A DNA stretch of 64,000 bases, from contig NZ_CP022203.1 in NCBI RefSeq assembly GCF_002305895.1, positions 2,892,501 to 2,956,500 of the forward strand, given 5' to 3'. The position numbers and the translations under genes are program-made. Under the pieces are notes generated by a model. That model saw only the letters and a program-made list of their open reading frames with translations, did no database searches and was not told the origin of the DNA. The stretch comes from Corallococcus macrosporus DSM 14697 (lineage in GTDB: Bacteria; Myxococcota; Myxococcia; Myxococcales; Myxococcaceae). The stretch's first letter is position 1, and every line of letters begins with the position of its first letter. Below, piece after piece: positions 1 through 7,463 of this stretch.

Positions 1-260
1 CACAGGTGAGAACGCCCCGCACCCCGAACGCGGCGCGCGACCCGCGCACTCCTCACGTTGGGGGTAGCAGAGGTATGTAACAGGGCGCCGGGACTACCAT
101 GCCACCCTGACATTGGGAACGAATTCGGGGGGTTGCGCACTCTCCAACAGTGCCTACCTATACGCCTGTCCAGTCCTGTTCGCCAGCAGAACCCCGCTCC
201 AACCCCGCGGAATTCCGAGGTTGGAGGCTCTTTGGCTGGGGGAGGGTGCGGGCGGACTCG

Positions 261-926
261 CTACGGCGTCGCGTCGCGGGCCTTTCCCCACGAGCCGTCC
301 TTGAAGATGCGCACGCCCTTGCCGCTCCCGCCGCCAATCATGCCGGGGATGGTGGCCTGGAGCGGCCTGGCGCCGGGCGGCTGGTAGACGACGCGGGCCC
401 TGCGGGCGGCGGGGAGCGAGGGGCTGGTGGCGTCCACCAGCAGGTAGAGGGTCTCCCCGTCCACGTGGAGGCGCTCGGGGTCCTGGCGGTGGTTGAGCTC
501 GGCCAGCAGCTCGCCGTCATCCAAGGTGGAGGCCTCGCTGCCCAGCAGGCGGACCTTCACCCGCAACCAGCTCGCCGGCGGGGCGCCTTGCTGACTCGCG
601 TGGTCGCGCACGCCCTGGATGATGACAGCGACGTCGGCGCCGTTGCCGGGCGCGTTCTTCGCCGCGAGGCGCAGGCCCGTCTGCTTGCTGTTGTCGGTGT
701 CGAGCAGCACCGTGGTGTTGGCGCAGCGGTTCTTGCACGCGTCGCCAAACGGCACCTTGTCGAAGCGCAGGCGCATGGCGAAGTCACTGCCCTGGGGGCC
801 GATGACGGCGTTGACGATGACGGGGCGCTCCCCCTCCGGAGGTGCGGTGTAGCGGAAGGTGGCGCGCTCCTTGGCGGCGAAGGCGGTGCCGGCGAGCAGG
901 GTGCAGAGGAGCAATGGGCGCTTCAC
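261..926 (-). CDS. Exported hypothetical protein, 221 aa
   Basis: I do not recognise the family. A GTG start at 926 is chosen because it gives a clean signal peptide (hydrophobic LLLCTLLAGTAFA ending in an A-x-A type cleavage site) and has GGGGAGG about 8 bases upstream. The frame stays open far beyond this point, but that part is antisense to the next gene. The mature part is a mixed-sequence soluble domain that looks like a periplasmic or secreted beta-rich protein. It has two closely spaced cysteines (ACKNRC), which could form a disulphide. It is divergent from the hydrolase gene at 1032, so the two share an intergenic promoter region of about 105 bases. Function unknown. Confidence 0.7.
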   Translation of the reverse strand: MKRPLLLCTLLAGTAFAAKERATFRYTAPPEGERPVIVNAVIGPQGSDFAMRLRFDKVPFGDACKNRCANTTVLLDTDNSKQTGLRLAAKNAPGNGADVAVIIQGVRDHASQQGAPPASWLRVKVRLLGSEASTLDDGELLAELNHRQDPERLHVDGETLYLLVDATSPSLPAARRARVVYQPPGARPLQATIPGMIGGGSGKGVRIFKDGSWGKARDATP

Positions 927-1031
927 GTGGAGACCTCCCCAGGGGCAAAAAGGGGCCCATTCAAGAGGGAAGGCGCCCGCCGCTTCAAGCCCCGGGCGTA
1001 GAGTGGGGCTTCCCACGAGGAGGATTTCGCG

Positions 1032-1688
1032 ATGCGTGAACCGTACGTGCGGCAGCTCAAGCTCGGGCCCATGGACAACTTCGTCTACCTGGTGGGCCCC
1101 CGGCACTCGGACGAGGTGGTGGTGGTGGACCCCGCGTGGGACGTGGAGGCCATCGAGCAGGCCGTCAAGCAGGACGGCAAGCGCGTGGTGGGCGCGTTCG
1201 TCTCGCACTGCCACTTCGACCACATCAACGGCTTGCCGGACCTGCTGTCGAAGTGGGACGTGCCGGTGTTCGCGCAGCGGGAGGAGGTCCAGTTCTCCCC
1301 GGAGCTGCGCGAGCTGGGCGGCGCGCTGCGGCCCCTGGGGCCGGGCGATGAGGTGCGCGTGGGGGCGGAGACGTTCCAGGCGCTGCACACGCCCGGGCAC
1401 ACGCCGGGCTCGCACTGCCTGCTGGCCGGTGACGCGCTCGTGTCCGGCGACACCGTGTTCATCAACGGCTGCGGCCGGTGTGACATGAGCGGGGGCGACC
1501 CGGAGCAGATGTACCGCTCCCTGTCCCAGGTGCTGGCGAAGGTGCCCGGCAGCGCGAAGCTGTATCCGGGCCATGACTACGCGGACGTGCCGGTGACGTC
1601 CATGGAGGCGGTGCGGGAGAAGAACCCGTACTTCGCCTTCGACAACGTGGACGCCTTCGTCGCGTTCCGCATGCGCCCGCGGAAGTAA
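1032..1688 (+). CDS. Metallo-beta-lactamase-fold hydrolase (glyoxalase II / persulfide dioxygenase-like)
   Basis: This 218-residue single-domain protein has the complete MBL metal site. H59, H61, D63 and H64 form the HxHxDH motif (read as HCHFDH), with H123 in a T-P-G-H-T-P-G loop, D140 in S-G-D and H181 in G-H-D-Y. The G-C-G-R-C-D segment after D140 and the following helix are typical of the glyoxalase II-like branch that includes hydroxyacylglutathione hydrolases and persulfide dioxygenases; C148 and C150 lie beside the site. It is probably a cytosolic thioester or persulfide hydrolase using two metals or one iron. No signal peptide is present. GAGGA lies about 8 bases before ATG. The exact substrate cannot be told from sequence. 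Confidence 0.85.
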   Translation: MREPYVRQLKLGPMDNFVYLVGPRHSDEVVVVDPAWDVEAIEQAVKQDGKRVVGAFVSHCHFDHINGLPDLLSKWDVPVFAQREEVQFSPELRELGGALRPLGPGDEVRVGAETFQALHTPGHTPGSHCLLAGDALVSGDTVFINGCGRCDMSGGDPEQMYRSLSQVLAKVPGSAKLYPGHDYADVPVTSMEAVREKNPYFAFDNVDAFVAFRMRPRK

Positions 1689-1783
1689 CCGTCCGCGGCG
1701 CGCCTTCCGTGTCTGGCGGCCAACGGGGCCTCACACCGTCGACACGTTTACCGTGAGTGCGCGCCTGTCTATTGAATCGCTCC

Positions 1784-1815
1784 CGGCAGGAGGCGGTCTT
1801 CGCCTGCCGTGTTTT
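1784..1815 (+). terminator. Terminator-like hairpin after the MBL hydrolase gene
   Basis: CGGCA pairs with TGCCG and an inner GGCG pairs with CGCC around a GTCTT loop, with a GGA bulge, followed by TGTTTTC. It lies about 100 bases after the hydrolase stop and 35 bases before the repeat-protein start. It could therefore end the upstream transcript or act as a leader hairpin of the downstream gene. Confidence 0.45.
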
Positions 1816-1849
1816 CTCGCAGTCCAGGCGTCGAGTCAGGAGCGTTCTC

Positions 1850-3133
1850 ATGTTTCAGGAGCAGCTTTCATCCCAGTCGCAGCAGATGTTCGGCGAGTCG
1901 CTGAAGGAGCGGGTCACCGAGGCCGTTCGCGAGCAGATTGTCTCCACGATTGAGGACCGGCTCGGCCGGGAGGTGCGGGAGCGCGTGGCCGAGGCCATCC
2001 GGCACTCGCTGTCCGAGCGCGGCGGCGGGTTCCCGCAGGGGTACGGCCAGGGGTACGGGATGATGCCCCAGGGGTACGGCATGCCGGAGCCGGAGCGCAT
2101 CGCGGACGCGCTGTGCTCCCGGCTCGCGGACACGCTGCGCGAGCGCATCGCCTCCGTGGTGCACGAGCGCATCCGTGACGGCATCCGGGAGCGGCTGGCC
2201 GAGTGCGTGCGCGCGGCGCTGGTCGAGCAGTGGCAGATGTCCTTCGGCGGCCCGGACGCCGAGCGCCTGGCCGAGGCGGTGCGCACCCGGCTGCTGGAGT
2301 CGCTGCGCGAGCGCATCAACACCGCCGCGCATGACGGCGTGCGCGAGGCCCTCCGCGAGCGGCTGGCGGACACGCTGCGCTCGGTGATGTCGGAGCGCAT
2401 GCCCGGCTTCAACCCGAGTGACGCGGAGCGGCTGGCGGACGCCATCCGCGGGCGCCTGGCCGAGGCCCTCCACGAGGGGCTGGTGTACAGCCTGCGTGAG
2501 CGCGTGCGCGAGGCCCTGCGCGAGCGCCTGTCCGAGGGGCTCCGCGGCGCGGTGTCTCGCCAGTGGGGCGGCATGGCGGCGGGCTCGTTCGACCCAGACC
2601 GCATCGCGAACTCCCTCCAGGACCGGCTGTCCGAGGGGCTCCGGGAGCGCATCAACGCGGCGGTGCGCGAGCGCGTCCGCGAGGTGCTGCGTGAGCGCAT
2701 GGGCGAGCTGCTGCGCGGCGCCATGGCCCGTTACCGGGGCATGATGCAGCAGGGCGGCATGCCGCAGGGCATGATGATGGGACAGGGGGGGCACGACGTG
2801 GAGCGCCTGGCGGATGCCATCCGTTCGCGGCTGGCGGACTCCCTGCGTGAGCGGCTCGTGAGCAACATGCGCTCGGAGCTGGACTCGGCGCTCCGCTCGC
2901 AGCTCCCCGAGGCCGTCCGCTCCGCGCTCGGCGAGGCGATGCGCGCGGGCCCGTCCATGTCCCAGACGCACCACTCCGGGGGCTCCGTCGACCCCGAGCG
3001 CATCGCGAGCGCGGTGCGTGAGAGCGTGAGCGCCGACGTGCGTGAGCGCGTGGGCGAGATGGTCCGCGAGCGCGTGTCCGAGGTCGTCCGCAACGAGCTG
3101 TCCAACGGCGTCCACCACACGCCGCAGGCCTGA
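1850..3133 (+). CDS. Arg/Glu-rich protein of eight-residue repeats, 427 aa
   Basis: I do not recognise this family. The ATG at 1850 is preceded by CAGGAG at 7 bases; the frame is open further upstream but without a good start. The protein consists of seven blocks of roughly 40-50 residues (about 15-53, 80-125, 137-180, 190-236, 249-292, 316-365, 381-420). Each block is a run of octads of the form R-L-A-D-x-L-R-E, most opening with D/P-x-E-R-[IL]-A. In block 2 every fourth residue from I84 to V120 (84, 88, 92 and so on) is I, L or V, ten in succession, with Arg and Glu on the other faces. Linkers are rich in Gly, Met and Gln (for example residues 57-78 and 296-314). No signal peptide or membrane segment is visible. 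Long, highly charged amphipathic helices, perhaps oligomeric or filament-forming or surface-binding, are likely; the role is unknown. The gene is monocistronic, with hairpins on both sides. Confidence 0.8.
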   Translation: MFQEQLSSQSQQMFGESLKERVTEAVREQIVSTIEDRLGREVRERVAEAIRHSLSERGGGFPQGYGQGYGMMPQGYGMPEPERIADALCSRLADTLRERIASVVHERIRDGIRERLAECVRAALVEQWQMSFGGPDAERLAEAVRTRLLESLRERINTAAHDGVREALRERLADTLRSVMSERMPGFNPSDAERLADAIRGRLAEALHEGLVYSLRERVREALRERLSEGLRGAVSRQWGGMAAGSFDPDRIANSLQDRLSEGLRERINAAVRERVREVLRERMGELLRGAMARYRGMMQQGGMPQGMMMGQGGHDVERLADAIRSRLADSLRERLVSNMRSELDSALRSQLPEAVRSALGEAMRAGPSMSQTHHSGGSVDPERIASAVRESVSADVRERVGEMVRERVSEVVRNELSNGVHHTPQA

Positions 3134-3141
3134 TGTTCCGT

Positions 3142-3179
3142 CTCCCTGGAGGCGTGGCTCGCCGCCCGCCTCCGGGGAG
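3142..3179 (+). terminator. Intrinsic terminator of the octad-repeat gene
   Basis: A 13-base stem (3142-3154 pairing with 3167-3179, one G-T wobble) with a 12-base loop begins 8 bases after the stop codon and is followed by a short CTGTTT run. Confidence 0.55.
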
Positions 3180-3320
3180 GCTGTTTCGCCTGGGCGGTGT
3201 GCGCCGGGCCCTGATGGGGTCCGCTCCTTCCTCAAGCTGCTCGCGCCTGTCCCTGGGCGCGGTGGTGTCACCGGACGCGGGTGTCCTGGCCGTGGGGGGC
3301 GTGCGCCCGCGCGAGGGGCG

Positions 3321-3626
3321 TCAGTCCGCCCGGGCGTTGGCGCTCCACCAGCGCTCGTAGACGGCGGCGACCTCCTCGGGAGCGGCGGAGATGTATCGGG
3401 GCCACGAGGCCCATTCCGCGTGCGGGTAATTGAGCAGGTTGTTCAGCGTACCGTTGACGGCGTCCCGCTGCGTCTCCACGTCGTGGAACGTGGGCCATGC
3501 CTCCAGGACGGCGGCGAGCTCCTCTCGGAAGAGCCCGAGCAGGGTGTGCAGCTCCCCGTCAGGAAAGAACGGCCCCTCCACCGCCGCGCGCAGGCACTCC
3601 CCGATGACCGTCTCGTCACGCGTCAT
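3321..3626 (-). CDS. Small hypothetical protein, 101 aa
   Basis: I do not recognise the family. The product is acidic and helical, with many aromatic residues in the C-terminal half (W and Y around P-H-A-E-W-A-S-W-P-R-Y and Y-E-R-W-W), no cysteines, no signal peptide and no membrane segment. It is therefore likely a compact cytosolic protein. The ATG at 3626 is the only reasonable start. Codon usage matches the neighbours. It stands alone on the minus strand, convergent with the octad-repeat gene. It might equally be a small regulatory or immunity-type protein; there is nothing in the context to decide. Confidence 0.6.
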   Translation of the reverse strand: MTRDETVIGECLRAAVEGPFFPDGELHTLLGLFREELAAVLEAWPTFHDVETQRDAVNGTLNNLLNYPHAEWASWPRYISAAPEEVAAVYERWWSANARAD

Positions 3627-3698
3627 GCCGCGCAGTGTAGGCCCGTGGCGGAGGTCCGGCCAGCAGGCCCGACCCGTGGACGAGGGGGACGGGCCGCC

Positions 3699-3890
3699 TC
3701 AGGGCGACCAGTACATGGGCCCGCCGTTCCAGGTGGTGGTGACCTCCATCTGCGGCATCGAGTTCCAGGGGGAGGGCGTGGTGAAGCCGAGCCCGACACC
3801 CGCGGGCTGTTCGGTGCAGCCGGACGTCAGCAGGGCGCCACCCAGCAGGACGGCCCAGGACAGCCAGCGAATGGAGGTGTGATGGCGCAT
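3699..3890 (-). CDS. Small lipoprotein, 63 aa
   Basis: A typical lipoprotein signal (R-H-H-T-S-I-R-W, a hydrophobic stretch, then L-T-S-G-C) places the lipidated cysteine at residue 25. The mature part of about 39 residues is rich in Gly, Pro, Trp and Thr and resembles a short disordered tail. GAGGAG lies 9 bases before the ATG. The start of the gene is only 26 bases from the stop of the VOC gene, so the two may be co-transcribed. Small lipoproteins of this kind are common in myxobacteria; no family assigned. Confidence 0.6.
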   Translation of the reverse strand: MRHHTSIRWLSWAVLLGGALLTSGCTEQPAGVGLGFTTPSPWNSMPQMEVTTTWNGGPMYWSP

Positions 3891-3916
3891 GAAGGTTGCT
3901 CCTCGAAAGTGGCGGG

Positions 3917-4849
3917 TCAGGGGGCCGCCGCGGACTTGGACGGCTCAAAAGGGAAGCGCTGGAGCGCGAGCACGGCGCCGCTCGGGTCGGCGATGAGCGC
4001 GAGCGAGCCGCCGCGGGCGTCCGGGCGCGGGGCCATCAACACGCGGCCCCCCAGGGCCTGGGCCCGGTTGGCGAGCGCCGCCGGGTCCTTCACGCGGACA
4101 TAGGTCAGCCAGTTGGGCCGGGCGCCCTTCACCGGGTTGGCCAGCACGCCGGCTCGGGGATGCGGGCCCTGCGCGAGGACGTAGTGCGGCCCGCCGCCGA
4201 GCGGGCGCTCGCGGACCGCGTAGCCGAGGAGCTCCTTGTAGAAGCCCGTCGCGGCGACGGGGTCCTGGGCCAGGTACTCCATCCACAGGAACTGATTCTC
4301 TTCGGGCACGCCGGTGTCGGCCGGGTCTCCTGGCAGGGAGCGCACGAAGCCCACCGCGGCGCCCTGCGGGTCGGCGACCACCGCGGCCCGGCCGATGTTC
4401 CGCACGTCGATGGGGCCGTCGAGCGTCTTGCCGCCGCGCGCGCTCACCTCGGTGACGGCGCGGTCCACATCGGGCACGGAGAGGTAGCCCAGCCACAGCG
4501 CGCCTTCGCGCTTCTCGGCCGCGCTCGCCGGATGGACGATGCCGCCAATCCAGCGTCCCTGGGCGCGGATGAGCGAGTAGGGGCGGCGACCGCCTCGGAC
4601 GTCCACGAACTCCCAGCCGAACAGGTCGCGGTAGAAGCGCTTGGCCGCCGCGGGATTGTCGGTGACGAGGTCATGCCAGACGAACTTGCCGTAGAGGGGC
4701 GTGGGCGACAGGGGCATGCCCGCGCGGGCCGCGGTGTCCGGCGAGGAGGCGCACCCGCCCTGGGTGGCGATTGTGCCGCCCACGGCGCCCACGGTGGTCA
4801 GCAGCAGTCCTCCGCGAAGCCACGCGCGCCACGTGCCAGGACGTTTCAT
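3917..4849 (-). CDS. Exported protein with two VOC (glyoxalase/dioxygenase fold) domains
   Basis: This 310-residue protein starts at 4849, where GAGGAG precedes the ATG by 6 bases. Residues 1-33 form a long signal sequence ending in T-Q-G-G-C, a weak lipobox, so it may be a lipoprotein. Two repeats of the vicinal-oxygen-chelate fold follow, at about 54-172 and 186-305. Both open with a W/L-x-x-L-x-x-x-D/Q-P-x-A-A strand-helix unit (F-V-W-H-D-L-V-T-D-N-P and L-W-M-E-Y-L-A-Q-D-P). Family members of this tandem type are often annotated as glyoxalase or antibiotic-binding proteins and usually act in the cytoplasm, so export is unusual. The ligand is unknown. Confidence 0.8.
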   Translation of the reverse strand: MKRPGTWRAWLRGGLLLTTVGAVGGTIATQGGCASSPDTAARAGMPLSPTPLYGKFVWHDLVTDNPAAAKRFYRDLFGWEFVDVRGGRRPYSLIRAQGRWIGGIVHPASAAEKREGALWLGYLSVPDVDRAVTEVSARGGKTLDGPIDVRNIGRAAVVADPQGAAVGFVRSLPGDPADTGVPEENQFLWMEYLAQDPVAATGFYKELLGYAVRERPLGGGPHYVLAQGPHPRAGVLANPVKGARPNWLTYVRVKDPAALANRAQALGGRVLMAPRPDARGGSLALIADPSGAVLALQRFPFEPSKSAAAP

Positions 4850-5041
4850 CGTTTCTCCTCGTGCCGAGTCCCAAAGCCACTCGCGGGCTGGATGGCCGGC
4901 GGGCTCGGAGGTGGACGGGACAGGACGGGCCGGGAGCTTCGATATGCGGCGGCTGTGCCCGGGCGACAACCCACGAGGCACGTCCGGGCGACTGCTGGTA
5001 GCGGCACTGTGCCTGGCGCGACGCCGACAGGCCCCTGGGGA

Positions 5042-5073
5042 CTACACCCGCCGCGCCCGCGTCGTGACGGAGG
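5042..5073. repeat. Displaced copy of the 3' end of the M50-like protease gene (left repeat)
   Basis: These 32 bases match 7594-7625 at 30 of 32 positions in the same orientation and include a TAG stop codon in the same frame, encoding S-V-T-T-R-A-R-R-V-stop against S-V-T-A-R-T-R-R-V-stop. The copy begins just after the stop of the immunity gene and has no gene attached. Together with the intact 3' end it brackets the 5.1-7.6 kb lower-GC island. Confidence 0.7.
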
Positions 5074-5091
5074 TGGCGGGCCCGAGCGTCA

Positions 5092-5808
5092 TCAGCGTGC
5101 GGGAAGTTCACGGAAGGCCATGCCTTCCAGTCCGAGGCGGTGCACCGTCTCCATGAACCGCTCCGTGCAGACGATGACGGTGGAGTAGTTTCCGACGCGG
5201 AAGACATCGCGGTCGGTGGGAAGCGATGCCGCGTCGAGAAAGGGCGCATCCGGCAGCCGAAGAGCGACTCGGCCGCAGGCGTCGCATGGAGGAGCGAGGT
5301 CCGAGGGAAGACAGTCCGGATGGAGCCGTCCGCGCGGTTCGATTTGGAGTTCCAGCAGCGCTGGTGGCTCCTTCTGGCGGAACCTCAACTCCGTTCTGCA
5401 GCCGAGCAGTCCCGTGACGCCTTCGGCTTGAAGGCGCTCAAGGGCGTCCCGCCGAACGACCCACATGATGTCGCCCTGTGACGTCAGTGGACCGAGTTTC
5501 CCAGTGGCAGTGCCTTCGAGCGGGCCCAGGTGGGTGCCCGGCGGAATGGCCACACCCGATGGAAGCAGGGGGCGGATCAACGCTCGCAGCGCCTCCAGCT
5601 CCGGAACGGGAATGGGCCAGGGCTTCACGAAACGGGACTGCTCGGGCAATGCGGACAGGTCTACCTCGGGGTACTGGTGTCCGGCTCCGCCCCAGGTCAC
5701 TCCACAGACGTGGCATTTCACGCCGGGCAGGCGCCACTTGTGCGTGGCATCGAAGCCGCCGTTGAAGGAGGTCGTCCTTTCCGCACGTACCCCGAAGAAC
5801 CGCGTCAT
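5092..5808 (-). CDS. SitI6-family double-CXXCG motif immunity protein
   Basis: This 238-residue protein has the hallmark of the Myxococcus paralogous family PF09535/TIGR02264: two C-x-x-C-G motifs, C32-H-V-C35-G and C175-D-A-C178-G, likely a zinc site. The family includes SitI6, which in M. xanthus protects cells against the lipoprotein toxin SitA6, delivered between siblings by outer-membrane exchange. That is family knowledge; here the role is inferred. It has no signal peptide, as expected for a cytoplasmic immunity protein. The start has only a weak GAGAG upstream. The toxin gene normally found directly upstream is missing: only a 31-codon open tail (5821-5916) sits there. It is thus an orphan or retained immunity gene. 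Confidence 0.85.
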   Translation of the reverse strand: MTRFFGVRAERTTSFNGGFDATHKWRLPGVKCHVCGVTWGGAGHQYPEVDLSALPEQSRFVKPWPIPVPELEALRALIRPLLPSGVAIPPGTHLGPLEGTATGKLGPLTSQGDIMWVVRRDALERLQAEGVTGLLGCRTELRFRQKEPPALLELQIEPRGRLHPDCLPSDLAPPCDACGRVALRLPDAPFLDAASLPTDRDVFRVGNYSTVIVCTERFMETVHRLGLEGMAFRELPAR

Positions 5809-5820
5809 GCGCTCAATCTC

Positions 5821-5916
5821 TCAAGTCCCTGCCTTGAAGTGGTAGGCGCCGATGGGGCCGACCATGTCCGCCACGCGCGCCGCGAGCGCTTCTACCGGGT
5901 TCAGTATTGAGTCGGC
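5821..5916 (-). pseudogene. Possible C-terminal remnant of a toxin gene upstream of the immunity gene
   Basis: An open frame of 31 codons ends 12 bases before the immunity-gene start and is closed upstream by an in-frame TGA. It encodes a plausible protein C-terminus (A-A-R-V-A-D-M-V-G-P-I-G-A-Y-H-F-K-A-G-T) with no start or ribosome-binding site. In sit-type cassettes the toxin gene ends at exactly this place. I cannot show homology from sequence alone. Confidence 0.35.
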
Positions 5917-5977
5917 TCACGGCGACCCGGAAGGCACCGCCGCCAGGCGGACGGAGGACCGTGACCTGAGGCCTCGC

Positions 5978-6466
5978 TTACCGAAAGGCGTCGACGATGT
6001 AGGCCGCTGCGACAGAACCGTCGAGCATGGCGGTCCCGGGCTTGGACTCGGGCCGCTTCTTCATCTGGTCGTAGCTGAGCCTTGCCACCGCACAGATGGG
6101 AAGCTTCGCGCTGTCGGGCCGGTGCGCTTCGTAATACCGGATGACGACCTGCGGGCCACCCGTCCAGACATGTCCGTACAATCGGGTCGTCGGCTCCAGT
6201 GTGCCGAAGTCATCCTTCAGGACGCTCTCGATGGGGCCGTCATAGAGCGTGATTCGTTTGCTCCTGAGCTGGTTCGCATCGAGTTCCACAAGGGCCGCAT
6301 CACCGACATGAAGCTTGAGCGCCTCCATGACGCGCTTCGCCTCGTCAGGGCAGTCCTGGGGACCCGGTGTCCCATCCGGGCGCAGGGCAACACCGCTGCT
6401 GGTGCAGCCGATGGACGCGGTGAGCAGGAGGGTCAGGCTGACCTGGAGTGGCTTGCTGGCGGGCAT
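5978..6466 (-). CDS. Lipoprotein, 162 aa, paired with a DUF2381 protein
   Basis: The signal peptide (M-P-A-S-K-P, hydrophobic L-T-L-L-L-T-A) ends in a lipobox S-I-G-C, with lipidation at about residue 21. The mature domain of about 140 residues carries two further cysteines (D-C-P and P-I-C-A-V) and looks globular. It starts 11 bases after the stop of the DUF2381 gene with almost no ribosome-binding site, so translation is probably coupled. Small lipoproteins next to DUF2381 genes, often with a Ser/Thr kinase, recur in myxobacteria as far as I recall; here no kinase is present. Function unknown. GC content is visibly lower than in the surrounding genes. Confidence 0.75.
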   Translation of the reverse strand: MPASKPLQVSLTLLLTASIGCTSSGVALRPDGTPGPQDCPDEAKRVMEALKLHVGDAALVELDANQLRSKRITLYDGPIESVLKDDFGTLEPTTRLYGHVWTGGPQVVIRYYEAHRPDSAKLPICAVARLSYDQMKKRPESKPGTAMLDGSVAAAYIVDAFR

Positions 6467-6477
6467 GAAGGCCGCTT

Positions 6478-7407
6478 CTACTTCCGAACGAGCGTGTGAT
6501 CCATCGCCACGGCGACCTGCAGTTGGCCGTCTCCTCTGAAGATCTGAAGGGCGAGATCGACGAGTTGGCCTTCCATTTCGAAGGCGGTCTTGTCCACCAC
6601 GACCGCGAGCTTGCCCGACTGCCCGGGAATGATGTGCGTCCGGTTCATCCGGAGCGCGAAAGGGCGAGCTGTGCGGTGGGTGAAGTCGCGGGTCAGGTAG
6701 GCACCATCAAAGGTCCATGGCCCACCGTAGTCGGTGTTGGTCAGGTGAATGAGGACCGCCGCCTTCCCAGGGCCCGAGAACACTTCGACGACCATATCCA
6801 TGTCTTCGTTCTTCGGTCGGTAGAACACCTCTCGGTGGAAGGGCGTCTGCTTGACCTGACCGTTCGCGAGCAGCGTCGCGTATGCATGGTCGATGGAGTT
6901 CTCCTCCACCTTGAATCGCTCGTTCTCGGCGCTCAGCTTGCGCTCGCGCTTGAGTGCGTCGTGGAGCGACGAGAGGACCGCGTCGTAGCTGTTGGGGTCC
7001 TTGAATACGTTGACCTGATAGTCGGTCCAGCCCCATTCCTCACGGCTCCTGGGCTTCACCAGGAACATGAACTCTGTTCCGTCAATGAGCGTCACGAGGA
7101 GGGGAAGTGCCTCGCCTGCATCAAGGTTTCGAAGCGGCTCCAGGACCACTTTCTGGCTGCCCACGAGCGGGGCTTTGAACCTGCCTTCCCAGGCCAGCAA
7201 CTTCGTCTTCGAGGGCTCAATCTCCTTCTCGAAGCGGAGCGCTGTCACGATCTGCCCGGAGACATAGATGGACGGCGCCTCCTGGCCTGGGTGGTCTGAA
7301 ATCTGGAGGGTGCGGATCGTCAGCGTATCGGTTGGTTCCCTGGCCTGTGCTGGAAAGGCAGCCAAGATGAGAACGATGCAGGACCTGAAGAACCGGGGAG
7401 CGCGCAT
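6478..7407 (-). CDS. DUF2381 (TIGR02268) family exported protein
   Basis: The product has 309 residues. The ATG at 7407 is chosen because it yields a signal peptide (F-F-R-S-C-I-V-L-I-L-A-A-F-P-A-Q-A) with cleavage after A-Q-A. The mature N-terminal half is a beta-rich domain with the L-x-x-L-R-N-L-D-A-G-E-A-L-P-L-L-V-T pattern I associate with the Myxococcus paralogous family DUF2381. A charged helical segment follows at about 145-185. In M. xanthus such genes often neighbour Ser/Thr protein kinases. The gene forms an operon with the lipoprotein at 5978 and probably with the immunity gene. Codon usage is less GC-biased than in the flanking genes, which suggests acquisition. The biochemical role is unknown. 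Confidence 0.75.
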   Translation of the reverse strand: MRAPRFFRSCIVLILAAFPAQAREPTDTLTIRTLQISDHPGQEAPSIYVSGQIVTALRFEKEIEPSKTKLLAWEGRFKAPLVGSQKVVLEPLRNLDAGEALPLLVTLIDGTEFMFLVKPRSREEWGWTDYQVNVFKDPNSYDAVLSSLHDALKRERKLSAENERFKVEENSIDHAYATLLANGQVKQTPFHREVFYRPKNEDMDMVVEVFSGPGKAAVLIHLTNTDYGGPWTFDGAYLTRDFTHRTARPFALRMNRTHIIPGQSGKLAVVVDKTAFEMEGQLVDLALQIFRGDGQLQVAVAMDHTLVRK

Positions 7408-7463
7408 GGGTTTCCAACCTATCCAGGCGGGTTCCAGGATGGCAACCTTGCTGCGCGCCACGC

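Noticed and set aside
1-260. Search for a gene or RNA at the left edge
   Set aside because: Short frames there lack start signals and recognisable products; nothing supportable.
261-1574. Very long minus-strand frame spanning the exported protein and the MBL hydrolase gene
   Set aside because: The part beyond 926 is antisense to the hydrolase and has no start signal; GTG 926 with a signal peptide explains the real gene.
1868-3271. 467-codon open frame antisense to the octad-repeat gene
   Set aside because: It arises from the repeated GAGCGC-type codons read backwards; it has no ribosome-binding site and gives a low-complexity His/Ala-rich product.
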